A stretch of 64,000 nt of DNA from Methanobacteriota archaeon (GCA_023411115.1 JAEYPF010000010.1:481830-545829); one strand, 5' to 3'; shown: positions 44,524 through 53,785, counted from the first letter of the stretch. The notes: a model not told the origin generated them from the letters alone. Numbers and translations: made by a program.

Positions 44524-45054
44524 TTATGACCCATTAGTGCCTGCTTGTTCAGTTCTTGCTTTGTATTGTTTTTCCACTGATGAGGATGGATAAAATCCGA
44601 TCAAGTCTTCTTCCCCTCTTTTTACAAGATAGCTTGGTGAATCAATTTTCTTTCCATTTAAAGCTATGTGTCCGTGTATAACAAATTGTCTTGCACCTTT
44701 TGCAGTGGTAGCAAGTCCTTTTTTATGCACCATGGTCTGTAATCTTCTTCTTAAAACATCTTCCACGGTTAAATCCAGTACATCTTCAAGCTTTGCAGTT
44801 TCTTCCAAAATACCGAGCTTTACAAGGTGATTAATAAGATCCTGTCTTTCTTTAATGGTCTGTTCAGTTAACATACCTAAGAGGTGCCTTGCATCCCTTC
44901 TGTACCTTTTAACCATAGTTGAAGCTTTCCAAACCTCTTTTTTATTTTTTAAACCGTATTTTTGGGTAAGCTTATTTTCTTCTTTAATCCTATCAGCATT
45001 CCATGGATGAGGTGGTGTATCATATTTTTTTCTGGATTTTCTTGGATGTCCCAT
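44524..45054 (-). CDS. rps4: 30S ribosomal protein S4
   Basis: A 176-residue archaeal S4 starting MGHPRKSRKKYDTPPHPWNA; the S4 RNA-binding domain reads RRLQTMVHKKGLATTAKGAR and FVIHGHIALNGKKIDSPSYL. ATG 45054 was chosen from GGAGA upstream. Archaeal S4 lacks the zinc knuckle of some bacteria, and none is seen here. Confidence 0.97.
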   Translation of the reverse strand: MGHPRKSRKKYDTPPHPWNADRIKEENKLTQKYGLKNKKEVWKASTMVKRYRRDARHLLGMLTEQTIKERQDLINHLVKLGILEETAKLEDVLDLTVEDVLRRRLQTMVHKKGLATTAKGARQFVIHGHIALNGKKIDSPSYLVKRGEEDLIGFYPSSSVEKQYKARTEQAGTNGS

Positions 45055-45088
45055 ATTATTATCTCCTTTCAATTAATAGATAAATAGA

Positions 45089-45544
45089 TTATTGTCTTCC
45101 TCTTCTTCTTCTAACACCAACAGATGATCCTTTTCTGAAGGTAGATTTTGTCCTTTGTCCTCTAACTGGAAGTCCAACTTCGTGTCTTCTTCCTTTATAA
45201 CTTCTTGTTTTCTTCATCCTGTTCAGGTCGTCCCTTAATGTCATCATAAGGTCAGATTCAATTAAATGACCTGTTTTACCGGATTCATAATCATTACGCC
45301 TGTTTAACATCCAGTCAGGAATATTGATTGATTTAGGATCCCTTATTTTTTCTTCAATTTCTTCTACTTCAGCATCTGATAAGTATCCAATTTTTTGGTT
45401 TAAGTCAAGACCCATAACAATGCCTATTGCTCGAGATAATGCTTTACCTACACCCTTTACATCAGCAAGAGCATTTTCAATGGTTTTATTACCATTTATA
45501 TCCTTTCTGGCAATACGGACCATGTGTTTAAATTCTTCTTCCAT
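45089..45544 (-). CDS. rps13: 30S ribosomal protein S13
   Basis: A 151-residue S13 with HMVRIARKDINGNKTIENAL, GVGKALSRAIGIVMGL (helix-hairpin-helix) and the basic end RGQRTKSTFRKGSSVGVRRRR. GGAGGT precedes the ATG. It opens the S13-S4-S11-rpoD group directly after tRNA-Ser. Confidence 0.97.
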   Translation of the reverse strand: MEEEFKHMVRIARKDINGNKTIENALADVKGVGKALSRAIGIVMGLDLNQKIGYLSDAEVEEIEEKIRDPKSINIPDWMLNRRNDYESGKTGHLIESDLMMTLRDDLNRMKKTRSYKGRRHEVGLPVRGQRTKSTFRKGSSVGVRRRRGRQ

Positions 45545-45682
45545 TTATTTACCTCCAATAAGAGCGAAATACCTTTACTTTTTCGTAATTCAATTAATTT
45601 TAAGTTATTTTTGTGCAATTAGAGCAAGTATGTTGTATTCAGTGTGTTTGGACGGGTGAATACAAAGAAAACTTACTTTGAG

Positions 45683-45767
<85 letters not shown>

Positions 45768-45817
45768 ATACGATTGTTTTTTTGTTTTTGCTGTAGATAG
45801 CCACATAACATTTTTGA

Positions 45818-45863
45818 TCAACCTTTCCTAAAGGTTGAGCCTTGACTATCCAGGCATACGATT
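45818..45863. repeat. Minihairpin plus copy of the tRNA-Ser 5' flank
   Basis: TCAACCTTT (45818-45826), loop CCT, AAAGGTTGA (45830-45838) is a perfect 9-bp stem. Bases 45844-45863 repeat 45756-45775 (the first bases of tRNA-Ser and its 5' flank) with one mismatch in 20. The spacer to cbf5 has no gene. Confidence 0.75.
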
Positions 45864-46046
45864 ATTATGTTTACTAGTTCAATTGCTAGACATAAAAGGT
45901 ATGTTCTTAAACCTTTAAAAGCTTATGGTAGAAATCACATGTAGAAATAGTGTGATTTTATTTAATGTTCAATTGGAATAGTTTAAAGAGTAGTTTTAGT
46001 TCCAACTTGTATGTTTTGAAAAAACCGGGATTATAAGAATTGTATC

Positions 46047-47009
46047 TTATTTCCACATCTTTGGATATGTTCCAGGTTCCATAAAAACTTTTTTTATATC
46101 TACCATTATACCTTTATTAGCTTTACATATTTCTTTAGATGTCTTTAAACTTTCACCTGCAGCAACAAGCTCACCCTTAAGGGTCATTACTGCTACAGTA
46201 TCTCCTTTTTTAATATTATCATTAAGGCTTACCACTCCTCCTGATGCAAGGTCTGCACCGTGGCAAACTGCATCAACTGCAGAATCCCTTATGACAATTT
46301 TAGGAAGATGTTCTACAGCGTCTTCCATGGGAAATATACATTCTCTTAAATACGATTCATCTCCTCCTTCCTTCCAGATATGATATGCATCAGTTAAATC
46401 TTGAAGGGTAACCAGAGTTTCATCCTCTTTAAACGGTCCAGATTTGGTTCTTCGAAGTTCTGCCATATGCGCGCCGATTCCGAGTGCTTCACCGACATCA
46501 TGGCAGTACTTTCGTATATATGTTCCACCTTCACATCCTATTTTAAAAAGGACATCCTGGCCATCTATTTCAAGGATATCAACGTAATAAATATTTCGAA
46601 CTCTCATTTCCCGCTTAACAGCAGATTTAAGTGGTGGTGTCTGGAAAATTTTTCCCTGGAATTCTTTGAGTATGTTTCTTATTTTAGCTTCCGATATCTT
46701 CTCATGAAGCCTCATAAGACATACATATTCTTTATCTGCACCAAGCAGTAATTGAATAACCCTTGTGGCATGATCTATGCCTATGGGTAAAACTCCAGTA
46801 ACTTTGGGGTCCAAAGTTCCCCCATGACCAGTTTTTTCCACACTGAGAATTCTTTTGACCCATGAATCAATTTCATGGGATGTTGGGCCTGAAGGTTTAT
46901 CAAGGTTTATGATTCCCTTCCGTATATGATCTTCAAGGGATCTTTCATCAGGAAATTTCCCATAGTCAGGATCAGTTTCACCTTCAGCTTTTATAAGTAA
47001 ATCTACCAT
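46047..47009 (-). CDS. cbf5: tRNA/rRNA pseudouridine synthase Cbf5 (TruB family)
   Basis: A 320-residue pseudouridine synthase: GIINLDKPSGPTSHEIDSWV, GHGGTLDPKVTGVLPIGIDH with the catalytic Asp in GTLDP, and GCEGGTYIRKYCHDVGEALG. The C-terminal 80 or so residues are the PUA domain (VIRDSAVDAVCHGADLASGG). Cbf5 works with Nop10, Gar1 and L7Ae on H/ACA guide RNAs, and also on tRNA U55. AAGGTT precedes the ATG. Confidence 0.96.
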   Translation of the reverse strand: MVDLLIKAEGETDPDYGKFPDERSLEDHIRKGIINLDKPSGPTSHEIDSWVKRILSVEKTGHGGTLDPKVTGVLPIGIDHATRVIQLLLGADKEYVCLMRLHEKISEAKIRNILKEFQGKIFQTPPLKSAVKREMRVRNIYYVDILEIDGQDVLFKIGCEGGTYIRKYCHDVGEALGIGAHMAELRRTKSGPFKEDETLVTLQDLTDAYHIWKEGGDESYLRECIFPMEDAVEHLPKIVIRDSAVDAVCHGADLASGGVVSLNDNIKKGDTVAVMTLKGELVAAGESLKTSKEICKANKGIMVDIKKVFMEPGTYPKMWK

Positions 47010-47046
47010 TAAATAACCTTAATACGTCAAAATATCAACGATAAAC

Positions 47047-47274
47047 TTAAGCTGCTGCTTCGAGTTCTTTTTTAATGTCTTCCACGTTGTCAGATTTTAT
47101 TTCAATGGTTTGATCAACTGGTTCTAAATGTTTTATATTGCATCTTCTGTTTTTGATGTTTGTTCCAACAACTTCAACAAATTTATCATCTATAATCTCA
47201 ACTATAACACATTTTTCGCCTGCTTCTCTTCCTGAAATCTTAACACATACTCTTCCTACTTCTATTGCTGGCAT
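47047..47274 (-). CDS. rpl14e: 50S ribosomal protein L14e
   Basis: A 75-residue KOW-type protein: MPAIEVGRVCVKISGREAGE, KCVIVEIIDDKFVEVVGTNI and RRCNIKHLEPVDQTIEI. The start overlaps the end of cmk by 13 nt. Normal length. Confidence 0.95.
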   Translation of the reverse strand: MPAIEVGRVCVKISGREAGEKCVIVEIIDDKFVEVVGTNIKNRRCNIKHLEPVDQTIEIKSDNVEDIKKELEAAA

Positions 47275-47795
47275 GAAATCACCTCTACTACTTTTAGTAT
47301 GATATCAGCGACGCTTTCAGCATCGAAACTTCCGGTATTTATAACAAGGTCATAAACTTCCATATTTTCAATGTCGATATTATAAATTTCTTTATATCGC
47401 TTTGCTTCGCTGTTACTTCTTTTAGTTATTTCTTCTTTGACAATATCAAATGGCTTATTTTCCCGCTTACAAATCCGTTTTGTACGGGTATCTACAGGAG
47501 TTATAAACCATATTTTAAGGTCAGCATTCTCTACAAAATGTGCAGAAAGCCTTCCTTCAACGATTAAATCATCGCATTGTTTAGCTATTTCTGCTTGTTT
47601 TTTATCAAGCAGAATATCAATATTTTCATTCTCTTCAGCGAATTTACTAAACTCCAGAACATCCATATTTCTCTCCGCAGCCATCTGACGAAATATGTCA
47701 CCAGCTGAAAGATATATGATCCCTGTTCTTTCTGAAAGGATTTTAGAAACTGTAGTGGTACCACTTCCAGCTAATCCGCTGATAGTTATAATCAT
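47262..47795 (-). CDS. cmk: Cytidylate kinase, archaeal type
   Basis: A 177-residue (d)CMP kinase with P-loop MIITISGLAGSGTTTVSKIL, CMP-binding AGDIFRQMAAERNMD, and LIVEGRLSAHFVENADLKIW. It overlaps rpl34e by 4 nt (ATGA) and rpl14e by 13 nt, so the three are translated together. The same three-gene order is common in archaea. Confidence 0.94.
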   Translation of the reverse strand: MIITISGLAGSGTTTVSKILSERTGIIYLSAGDIFRQMAAERNMDVLEFSKFAEENENIDILLDKKQAEIAKQCDDLIVEGRLSAHFVENADLKIWFITPVDTRTKRICKRENKPFDIVKEEITKRSNSEAKRYKEIYNIDIENMEVYDLVINTGSFDAESVADIILKVVEVISCQQ

Positions 47796-48061
47796 TCTCC
47801 CCTTGCCTCTCGTTTAAACACTTTTCGTGCACATTCAGGGCAAAGATTTCCACCATAAGGCCTGTTAGGCCTTTTTTTAGATTTTGAAAGTTTTCTTATT
47901 TCATATGGTCTTCCCCTTGGGACTCCATGAAGAAACTTACCGCACTCAGCACATATATGCTTGCTTGGCTTTTTCTTCTTGTAACGTAAGACGGTTTTTC
48001 CTCCGGGGGTTTTTTTGAATATTCTTCTGTATGATCTAGATCTGTATCTTAATTCTGGCAT
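47792..48061 (-). CDS. rpl34e: 50S ribosomal protein L34e
   Basis: An 89-residue zinc protein: MPELRYRSRSYRRIFKKTPG, then HICAECGKFLHGVPRGRP and GGNLCPECARKVFKRE with CxxC pairs. ATG 48061 was chosen from GGAGAGATG upstream and homologue length; an ATG two codons earlier is too close to the site. Confidence 0.96.
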   Translation of the reverse strand: MPELRYRSRSYRRIFKKTPGGKTVLRYKKKKPSKHICAECGKFLHGVPRGRPYEIRKLSKSKKRPNRPYGGNLCPECARKVFKREARGE

Positions 48062-48140
48062 ATACATCTCTCCTAGTTTTTAATTTTAGCAAAAAGCATT
48101 TAAGCTATCTGCATGACCTTGAAAATTCATTAGATAATTG

Positions 48141-48722
48141 TTACATTGCTCCAGCGCTTTTAAGTCCCATTAATTTTCTAAATACGAATGAAAATCCGAA
48201 TGCAGATAATATGTACCATCCAAGCCATGTAATAGACTCTGGAGGAGCACCAGGTGCTACACTACCATAAAATGGAAGTGCATGCCACAATGGAACTAAA
48301 AGAACCCAGTAAGCAAAATTAGGCAGATTAACTATAACCGAATTCAATATTGTATTTTGAGATATCCACCAAAATATGATGATTATTGGAATGAATGTTA
48401 CAATCATTGGTTTAAATGACATGAACATCATTTCCTTTTGAAGGCTCATAAATTCCATTTGCTTTTTTTGAGCTTTCTCCATCGCTTTTGGATCATTTGA
48501 TTTCCTTGCATTCATCATCTCCTGATTGAACTCCTTCATCTCTTTTTGAAGGTATCCAAGCCTATCCTGGTCTACAAGAAGTTTGTTTGCAAGGGTTGTT
48601 ACAAACGAGATTATGGCACCTATTATAAGTACGGCCAAAATCGGACCCACATATAGAATCAACGGATTAAAAACTGCATTCAAAGCTCCGAAAAATGATC
48701 CTAAAACTGATTCAAATACCAT
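48141..48722 (-). CDS. DUF106 membrane insertase (EMC3/TMCO1/YidC superfamily)
   Basis: A 193-residue membrane protein with three or four helices (LYVGPILAVLIIGAIISFVT, PMIVTFIPIIIIFWWI, WLGWYILSAFGFSFVF) and a cytoplasmic coiled coil rich in Met/Lys/Glu (RLGYLQKEMKEFNQEMM). This is the archaeal DUF106 (Ylp) group of the Oxa1/YidC superfamily, which binds ribosomes and inserts membrane proteins. It lies two genes from secY, which suits that role. Confidence 0.92.
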   Translation of the reverse strand: MVFESVLGSFFGALNAVFNPLILYVGPILAVLIIGAIISFVTTLANKLLVDQDRLGYLQKEMKEFNQEMMNARKSNDPKAMEKAQKKQMEFMSLQKEMMFMSFKPMIVTFIPIIIIFWWISQNTILNSVIVNLPNFAYWVLLVPLWHALPFYGSVAPGAPPESITWLGWYILSAFGFSFVFRKLMGLKSAGAM

Positions 48723-48759
48723 TTTGTTTCCTCTTATAAGTATTTAATTTTTATAGAAA

Positions 48760-49317
48760 TTATTTTAAAGTATTTATCATATCTTCTACAGGTTCTTCAA
48801 GTCTGTTATCATGGTTTTCGATGATTTTAACAGTAGCACCAGTAAGCGCTGCGTAAGCCATTGCAATTGCACGATTCATCTCCTGATGAAGTTGTATGTC
48901 CTTTAGTTTTTCCATATCTCTAGTTCTTGTTCTGTCGTTAAGTCTTCTCATCAGGATTTCATCGCTGTCTGCTTCTATTAATATGAAAATATCTGGTTGA
49001 AGTTCGTTCAATACCCATTTAGGAAGTCCGGGTAAAAAACCAGCAGGTGTTTTTATAGTACAATGAGTATCGACAATGATATTATTTACCTGCGACTTCT
49101 CTCTTATACTTTTTGCAGCATTTTTTTGAATTTCTTTTTGTACATCTGGAGATAACTTCCTTAAGGAATCTCTATCTTCCACAAGACCATCTTTCTGCGC
49201 AATTTCTAGCATTACATCTCCATAATTAACATGTACGTAATCTAGTGTTTCAAGTGCCTTATTCAATACTGTAGTACTTCCTGATCCTGGAATTCCTGCA
49301 ATTACACCGACTTTCAT
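48760..49317 (-). CDS. adkA: Archaeal adenylate kinase
   Basis: A 185-residue enzyme of the archaeal AdkA type with P-loop MKVGVIAGIPGSGSTTVLNK, IIVDTHCTIKTPAGFLPGLP and DEILMRRLNDRTRTRD (Arg-rich lid). It catalyses 2 ADP = ATP + AMP. It sits between secY and the DUF106 gene, as bacterial adk also follows secY. Confidence 0.95.
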   Translation of the reverse strand: MKVGVIAGIPGSGSTTVLNKALETLDYVHVNYGDVMLEIAQKDGLVEDRDSLRKLSPDVQKEIQKNAAKSIREKSQVNNIIVDTHCTIKTPAGFLPGLPKWVLNELQPDIFILIEADSDEILMRRLNDRTRTRDMEKLKDIQLHQEMNRAIAMAYAALTGATVKIIENHDNRLEEPVEDMINTLK

Positions 49318-49329
49318 TTTTATACCTCT

Positions 49330-50673
49330 TTAATCGCCTAAAAACTTCCTGAGCATTGGATGCATATCCATCAACTGTTCCTGTGCAATTTCTTCATATA
49401 ATCTGTATACTATACCCACAGTTAGAAGAATACCTGTACCTCCACCTAGGGCACTGGTAAGATCCGCACCAAATGCTAAAAGCCCTACAAAGGCACCTCC
49501 AAGAACAGTTATACCTGGAATGTATCTCTTTAATATCCTTTCAAAATGCGCTCTACTGCTCCTTTGTCCTGGAATTTGCATTCCCATCTGGTGAAGCTGT
49601 TTTGCAACCTGTTTGGGTCCAATTCCACTTAATTCTACCCAGAGCCATGCAAATAGTACACAAAGCCCTATAAATACAACAGCATAAAATACTACTTTCA
49701 CTGGATCAGTGAAAATTACGCTTAAGTTGCTGGGGACCGTAAGGTAATAGGCAAGTCCATTTATAGCCTGACCATTGGAAATCGTTCCAAAAATTGGGAA
49801 TCCTAATTTCTGGAACAGGGAAGCAAATAACTGTACGTTCATAAGAAGCGCGCTTGTTAAGATAACAGGCATGTTACTTGCATATATAAATCTCAGAGGA
49901 TATTTTCCCCTTGCTCCTTTTACTCCTCCATAAGATAAAGGTATTTCAATACGCATACTCTCAGCGTATACTACTATTAAAAATACCACAATAGTAGCAA
50001 TTACTGGGATAAGTATACCGAAATTAGGTGTTCCAGTAGTCAGGAAGTATATAAATTGTGGAATTGCTCCTGCCGGTACCCCTGGTGAGGTTGGTGATGA
50101 AAGGAAATTAAATGTTCCTACAATTATAGCTTGAGCTACTCCCGCAACAATGAAAAGCCCTACTCCACTTCCAAATCCCCATTTTGATACAACTTCATCC
50201 AGGAAAATGATAAGTATTCCACCAATTGTTATCTGGGCTATTAGAAGCCATGTAAGGGATGGATCTGATGCTGGAAGCGCGCCTGCAAAAACAAGCACCG
50301 ATGCTTCAAACAATGTGAATATTATAGCAAGGAGTTTTTGAGTTCCCTGAAATAAAGCTTTATCCTCATGCTTTGAAAGATCCAGTTTCAGTATTTTTCC
50401 ACCAACTAAAAGCTGCAGTATAATTGATGCTGAAACTATTGGTCCTATACCTAAAGTAATAATAGAACCAAAGTTACCTGCAAGTACCGCCCTTAATGAT
50501 TGGAACTGGTCAACTGCATTGGGACTTAGTCCATAAAGGGCAATTTGAGTCAGGAAAAAATACAAAACAAGAACTATACCTGTCCATTTAAGCTTATCCC
50601 TAAAGGATAACCTTTGGATAGGTGATCTAACCTGAGGAATTAATGAAAAAATTGGTTGTAGCTTTTCAAGCAA
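49330..50673 (-). CDS. secY: Protein translocase subunit SecY
   Basis: A 447-residue channel protein with ten membrane helices: DKLKWTGIVLVLYFFLTQIA (TM1), plug region GSIITLGIGPIVSASIILQ, and the cytoplasmic loop LPLRFIYASNMPVILTSALL-like KYPLRFIYASNMPVILT. The C-terminus EEIAQEQLMDMHPMLRKFLG is typical. The start is TTG 50673 with GGGAGTGA 5 nt upstream; GTG 50682 lies in that site. It ends the spc-type run. Confidence 0.95.
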   Translation of the reverse strand: MLEKLQPIFSLIPQVRSPIQRLSFRDKLKWTGIVLVLYFFLTQIALYGLSPNAVDQFQSLRAVLAGNFGSIITLGIGPIVSASIILQLLVGGKILKLDLSKHEDKALFQGTQKLLAIIFTLFEASVLVFAGALPASDPSLTWLLIAQITIGGILIIFLDEVVSKWGFGSGVGLFIVAGVAQAIIVGTFNFLSSPTSPGVPAGAIPQFIYFLTTGTPNFGILIPVIATIVVFLIVVYAESMRIEIPLSYGGVKGARGKYPLRFIYASNMPVILTSALLMNVQLFASLFQKLGFPIFGTISNGQAINGLAYYLTVPSNLSVIFTDPVKVVFYAVVFIGLCVLFAWLWVELSGIGPKQVAKQLHQMGMQIPGQRSSRAHFERILKRYIPGITVLGGAFVGLLAFGADLTSALGGGTGILLTVGIVYRLYEEIAQEQLMDMHPMLRKFLGD

Positions 50674-50696
50674 GAAATTCACTCCCTATGCTCTTT

Positions 50697-51134
50697 CTAA
50701 AGAACTATTACTTCTCCGCCAGCTTCCTCTATCTTTTGAATTGCTAAACTTGAGAATTTAGGTGATTTTATAATTAAAGGTCTGTTTACTCTACCTTTTC
50801 CTAAAACCTTGTTATAACCAAGATCAGTGATGTCTATTTCAATTGCACCATTTTTATTTTGAGCTAAACCCTGTTTTACAAGTTCTTCTGATTTTTCATC
50901 CAAGTAGTCTAGGTTTACTGGACTGAATTTTAAAATGCTCCTTGGTGGTCTTTTAAATCCATATTTTCCGAAATGTTTTGGATCGTATTTAACAACCCAT
51001 GTCCACTTACTTTTGTGAAGACCGGCGTTTCCTCTTCCACCTCTATGACCGGCTCCTCTTCGTTTCTTAGAAGATCCTCCACCTACAGTTCGTGAACCTC
51101 TCATTTTCCTTATTTTTCGTGTTCTTCTTATCAT
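50697..51134 (-). CDS. rpl15: 50S ribosomal protein L15
   Basis: A 145-residue archaeal L15 (L27a family): KIRKMRGSRTVGGGSSKKRR, GAGHRGGRGNAGLHKSKWTW and the C-terminal IKSPKFSSLAIQKIEEAGGE. GGAGGAAA precedes the ATG. Directly before secY as in most archaea. Confidence 0.97.
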   Translation of the reverse strand: MIRRTRKIRKMRGSRTVGGGSSKKRRGAGHRGGRGNAGLHKSKWTWVVKYDPKHFGKYGFKRPPRSILKFSPVNLDYLDEKSEELVKQGLAQNKNGAIEIDITDLGYNKVLGKGRVNRPLIIKSPKFSSLAIQKIEEAGGEVIVL

Positions 51135-51156
51135 AATGATTTCCTCCCAGCAGGTT

Positions 51157-51615
51157 TTAGATCATCTTTTTAATAAGATCTCCTATTTTATCTCCTCTGT
51201 AACCTAAAGTTCCAGATTCTGTGAATGTTTTCTTTATGTTTTCATATCCTTTTCGTGGAGGGTGAAGTCTGAATACTGGTTTAACTCCACTGTCTTCTAG
51301 TTTAGTACCAGAATCTACCACTGCCTTTGAAAGATCTTCTACTGAGGAAAATTCTGTATTCTCCTTAAGGTACTCTTCAGTAACTTTAATGTTACCTTCT
51401 AATTTTCCTCTTTTTGATATGAGGCTTGCTACAGTTTCATCATCAACTTCGCCCCATGTTATGTAATCTTTAGCTTTTTGAAGCATTCCCTTATAACTAG
51501 GGTTTTCTTCGATTAAAACTGCATGATTAATTCTGGTAAGTTTTAGCATCATAAGTGTATCTTCAATGTCTTTTCTAATTCCGGTCCTGCCTCTTACTCT
51601 TATTGCTGCAATCAT
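51157..51615 (-). CDS. rpl30: 50S ribosomal protein L30
   Basis: A 152-residue archaeal L30 (L7-type, longer than the 60-residue bacterial form): MIAAIRVRGRTGIRKDIEDT, LKLTRINHAVLIEENPSYKG, and FRLHPPRKGYENIKKTFTES. It follows rps5 after 4 nt. Confidence 0.97.
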   Translation of the reverse strand: MIAAIRVRGRTGIRKDIEDTLMMLKLTRINHAVLIEENPSYKGMLQKAKDYITWGEVDDETVASLISKRGKLEGNIKVTEEYLKENTEFSSVEDLSKAVVDSGTKLEDSGVKPVFRLHPPRKGYENIKKTFTESGTLGYRGDKIGDLIKKMI

Positions 51616-51619
51616 GTTA

Positions 51620-52261
51620 TCACACCGCTACTCCAAGACTTTTAAGGTCGGATTTCTTTGCTTTAACTTTGCTTAAATGTTTTAAGGCATCGAAAACTGC
51701 ATTAGCGAAGTTGATAGTTGTTTGAGTTTGACCCATTGTCTGAGACCAAACATCATCTATTCCTGCAAGTCCAAGGATGGTTTTTCCAACATCTCCTACT
51801 GCAAGACCTACTCCACCAGGTGCTGGGATCAAAGTTACCCTTACACTACCGCTTTTTCCAGATATTTTAAATGGTACTGTGTGTTCTCTTCCACAGACAC
51901 ATCCCCAGTCACCGCAGCCTCTTCTTACTTTGATTATATTAAATTTAGCATTATCAACAGCTTTTCTTATTGCAGGACCTACTTCTTTGGCTTTACCCTG
52001 TCCAAGTCCTACATATCCATTTTTATTTCCAACTGCAACAATGACCCTGAAATTAACTTTTCTTCCAGATTTGTGCATCCTTTGAACGAGATTTACATCC
52101 ATTACTTCTTCTTCTAAATCTGGTAAGAGAGAATTAACTATTTCAAGTTCCATGATTGGAAGACCTTTTTCAAGAATTTCATCTATATCTGTAATAGTGC
52201 CTTCCTTGACCATACGTCCCAGATTGGTTTTTGGTTCCCATTCTTCTTTATTATAGTTCAT
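51620..52261 (-). CDS. rps5: 30S ribosomal protein S5
   Basis: A 213-residue S5 (S2e family) with the S5 domain KVNFRVIVAVGNKNGYVGLG, PFKISGKSGSVRVTLIPAPG and GVGLAVGDVGKTILGLAGI. A cysteine-rich segment RRGCGDWGCVCGREH is typical of archaeal S5. It overlaps rpl18 by 4 nt (ATGA). Confidence 0.97.
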   Translation of the reverse strand: MNYNKEEWEPKTNLGRMVKEGTITDIDEILEKGLPIMELEIVNSLLPDLEEEVMDVNLVQRMHKSGRKVNFRVIVAVGNKNGYVGLGQGKAKEVGPAIRKAVDNAKFNIIKVRRGCGDWGCVCGREHTVPFKISGKSGSVRVTLIPAPGGVGLAVGDVGKTILGLAGIDDVWSQTMGQTQTTINFANAVFDALKHLSKVKAKKSDLKSLGVAV

Positions 52262-52842
52262 CCTGATACCTCATCATCTATTTTTTGTTTAATCTTTCCG
52301 AAATGATCTGGGAGGTCTTTAGGGGATAATCCATTTTTAATGTATCCTGAAAATTTCTTATTAACTTCTTCTTCACTTAAAGATTCAGCATATTGCGCTA
52401 CGTGTTCCCCATTTATCCTCTCATCTGAAGGTAAAATTGATTCCCCGTGAGGAATATAAAGTCCAGCATCCACTGCACCCTTGAGTACTGCAAACACTTT
52501 TGTACCTTTAGTAGGAGATTTTAAACCAATATCCAAAACAGCTTCATCTATACCTTCTTTCAATGCTTTTTTCCCGCATAAAAATCCAGTCAGATATGCT
52601 GCAGAAATGTTTTTGGTTGATCCGAGCCATCCCATTTTTTTAAGTTCATTGGAATGTGCTGAAATTACAGTCTCATCCCCTTCTGGAGCAACTTTAATTA
52701 TCTGTGATATTACATGACTGTTTGTAATCCTTACAACCATTCGTGATTTATCTAATTCTATGAGTTTTAATCTTGCTCCATAATCAGTTTTACCTTCTTT
52801 CCTTCTCTTAAATGCCACTTTGTATCTTGATCCGTGTGCCAA
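52258..52842 (-). CDS. rpl18: 50S ribosomal protein L18
   Basis: A 194-residue archaeal L18 (L5e family), the 5S rRNA-binding protein: YKVAFKRRKEGKTDYGARLK, AAYLTGFLCGKKALKEGIDE, AVDAGLYIPHGESILPSDER. The start codon is TTG with GGAGG 8 nt upstream. It is coupled to rps5 by overlap. Confidence 0.97.
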   Translation of the reverse strand: MAHGSRYKVAFKRRKEGKTDYGARLKLIELDKSRMVVRITNSHVISQIIKVAPEGDETVISAHSNELKKMGWLGSTKNISAAYLTGFLCGKKALKEGIDEAVLDIGLKSPTKGTKVFAVLKGAVDAGLYIPHGESILPSDERINGEHVAQYAESLSEEEVNKKFSGYIKNGLSPKDLPDHFGKIKQKIDDEVSG

Positions 52843-52858
52843 TTAAATTCCTCCTTAT

Positions 52859-53305
52859 CTACCTAAGCAGGCCATGATCCCTTGCATAGGTTTTCATGTA
52901 GGATTTGCTTCTGAAAGCGCCACCTTTTGCCATCTTATAGAGCTTTCTGTAGGTAGTTTTATTTATCTCCCTATTTTCTCTCATATCTTTTAGATCAGTT
53001 CTTAAAGCCCTTATAGTAGTCATCCATGCTTTTTTCTTTGGATTTTTAGCTCCTTTAGCTCCTTTTGTACTACCATGGCCTTTTCGTCTTCCTTTCTTCT
53101 TCTGTTCAGCTATTTTCTTTGATCTGTAGCTGCTTATACCCTTTTCTGGTTTTGCCACTATAGCTTTATTATTTATAAGTTGTTTAACACTTTCTCGAGT
53201 TATGGCTCTTGATACTTCTTCTGCTCTTTCAGGATCTATCCATACCCTGTTTACTCCGACTTTGAGTATATCTGCAGCCAATCTTTTTTGAGTAGTAAGA
53301 TTCAT
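52859..53305 (-). CDS. rpl19e: 50S ribosomal protein L19e
   Basis: A 148-residue L19e: MNLTTQKRLAADILKVGVNR, VWIDPERAEEVSRAITRESV, GRRKGHGSTKGAKGAKNPKK. ATG 53305 was chosen from GGGAGGT upstream; a longer in-frame start at 53344 lies in the hairpin-rich spacer and is not credible. Confidence 0.97.
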   Translation of the reverse strand: MNLTTQKRLAADILKVGVNRVWIDPERAEEVSRAITRESVKQLINNKAIVAKPEKGISSYRSKKIAEQKKKGRRKGHGSTKGAKGAKNPKKKAWMTTIRALRTDLKDMRENREINKTTYRKLYKMAKGGAFRSKSYMKTYARDHGLLR

Positions 53306-53321
53306 TAAGAAACCTCCCTTA

Positions 53322-53441
53322 CGACCAGAGAACTGGTCGATCAAAAAACCCTCTCTTGGGTTTTACATATTTTTAATGCAACATCGTTGCAAAATGTCAG
53401 CCAAAATACTGACTTTAAGTACCCTGCATTGAGTACTTAAA
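53322..53441. repeat. Five hairpins between rpl32e and rpl19e
   Basis: CGACCAG/CTGGTCG (53322-53339), AAAACCC/GGGTTTT (53345-53364), TGCAAC-ATC-GTTGCA (53377-53391), GTCAG/CTGAC (53396-53413), TTTAAGTAC/GTACTTAAA (53414-53441). The last overlaps the rpl32e stop. The 131-bp spacer is unusually long for this operon. Confidence 0.7.
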
Positions 53442-53772
53442 TCCCTTTATTTAGAATCTTGATCCCTAATTCTTTCGCCTTTTCAAGCATTATTTCTTTT
53501 TTCCTTTTTCCAACTGTAGAGCTGATTCTACCTGCTTGTGTAGCTGGATCTAGGTTTTCAAGTTCCTTAACATTACAGACAAGTATGTCCCTGTATCCTG
53601 ATGGGTGAAGTCCTCTTGTCTCTTTTGGAGATCCATATCCAATTGAAGGCATTGCGGGCTTTCCTTTTTCGTATCTTCTTGTCTTACTGGTTTTTCCCTT
53701 TGGCTTTCTCCATTTTTCACCAAGTTTTTTGTATCTAAACCATTCCTGTCTTTTAAAATTTGGTTTTTTCAT
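53437..53772 (-). CDS. rpl32e: 50S ribosomal protein L32e
   Basis: A 111-residue L32e: KPNFKRQEWFRYKKLGEKWR, KPKGKTSKTRRYEKGKPAMP, SIGYGSPKETRGLHPSGYRD. It lacks the long N-terminal extension of halophile and eukaryote forms. The 3' end lies in a hairpin. Follows rpl6. Confidence 0.97.
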   Translation of the reverse strand: MKKPNFKRQEWFRYKKLGEKWRKPKGKTSKTRRYEKGKPAMPSIGYGSPKETRGLHPSGYRDILVCNVKELENLDPATQAGRISSTVGKRKKEIMLEKAKELGIKILNKGI

Positions 53773-53785
53773 AATGCCACCGCCA

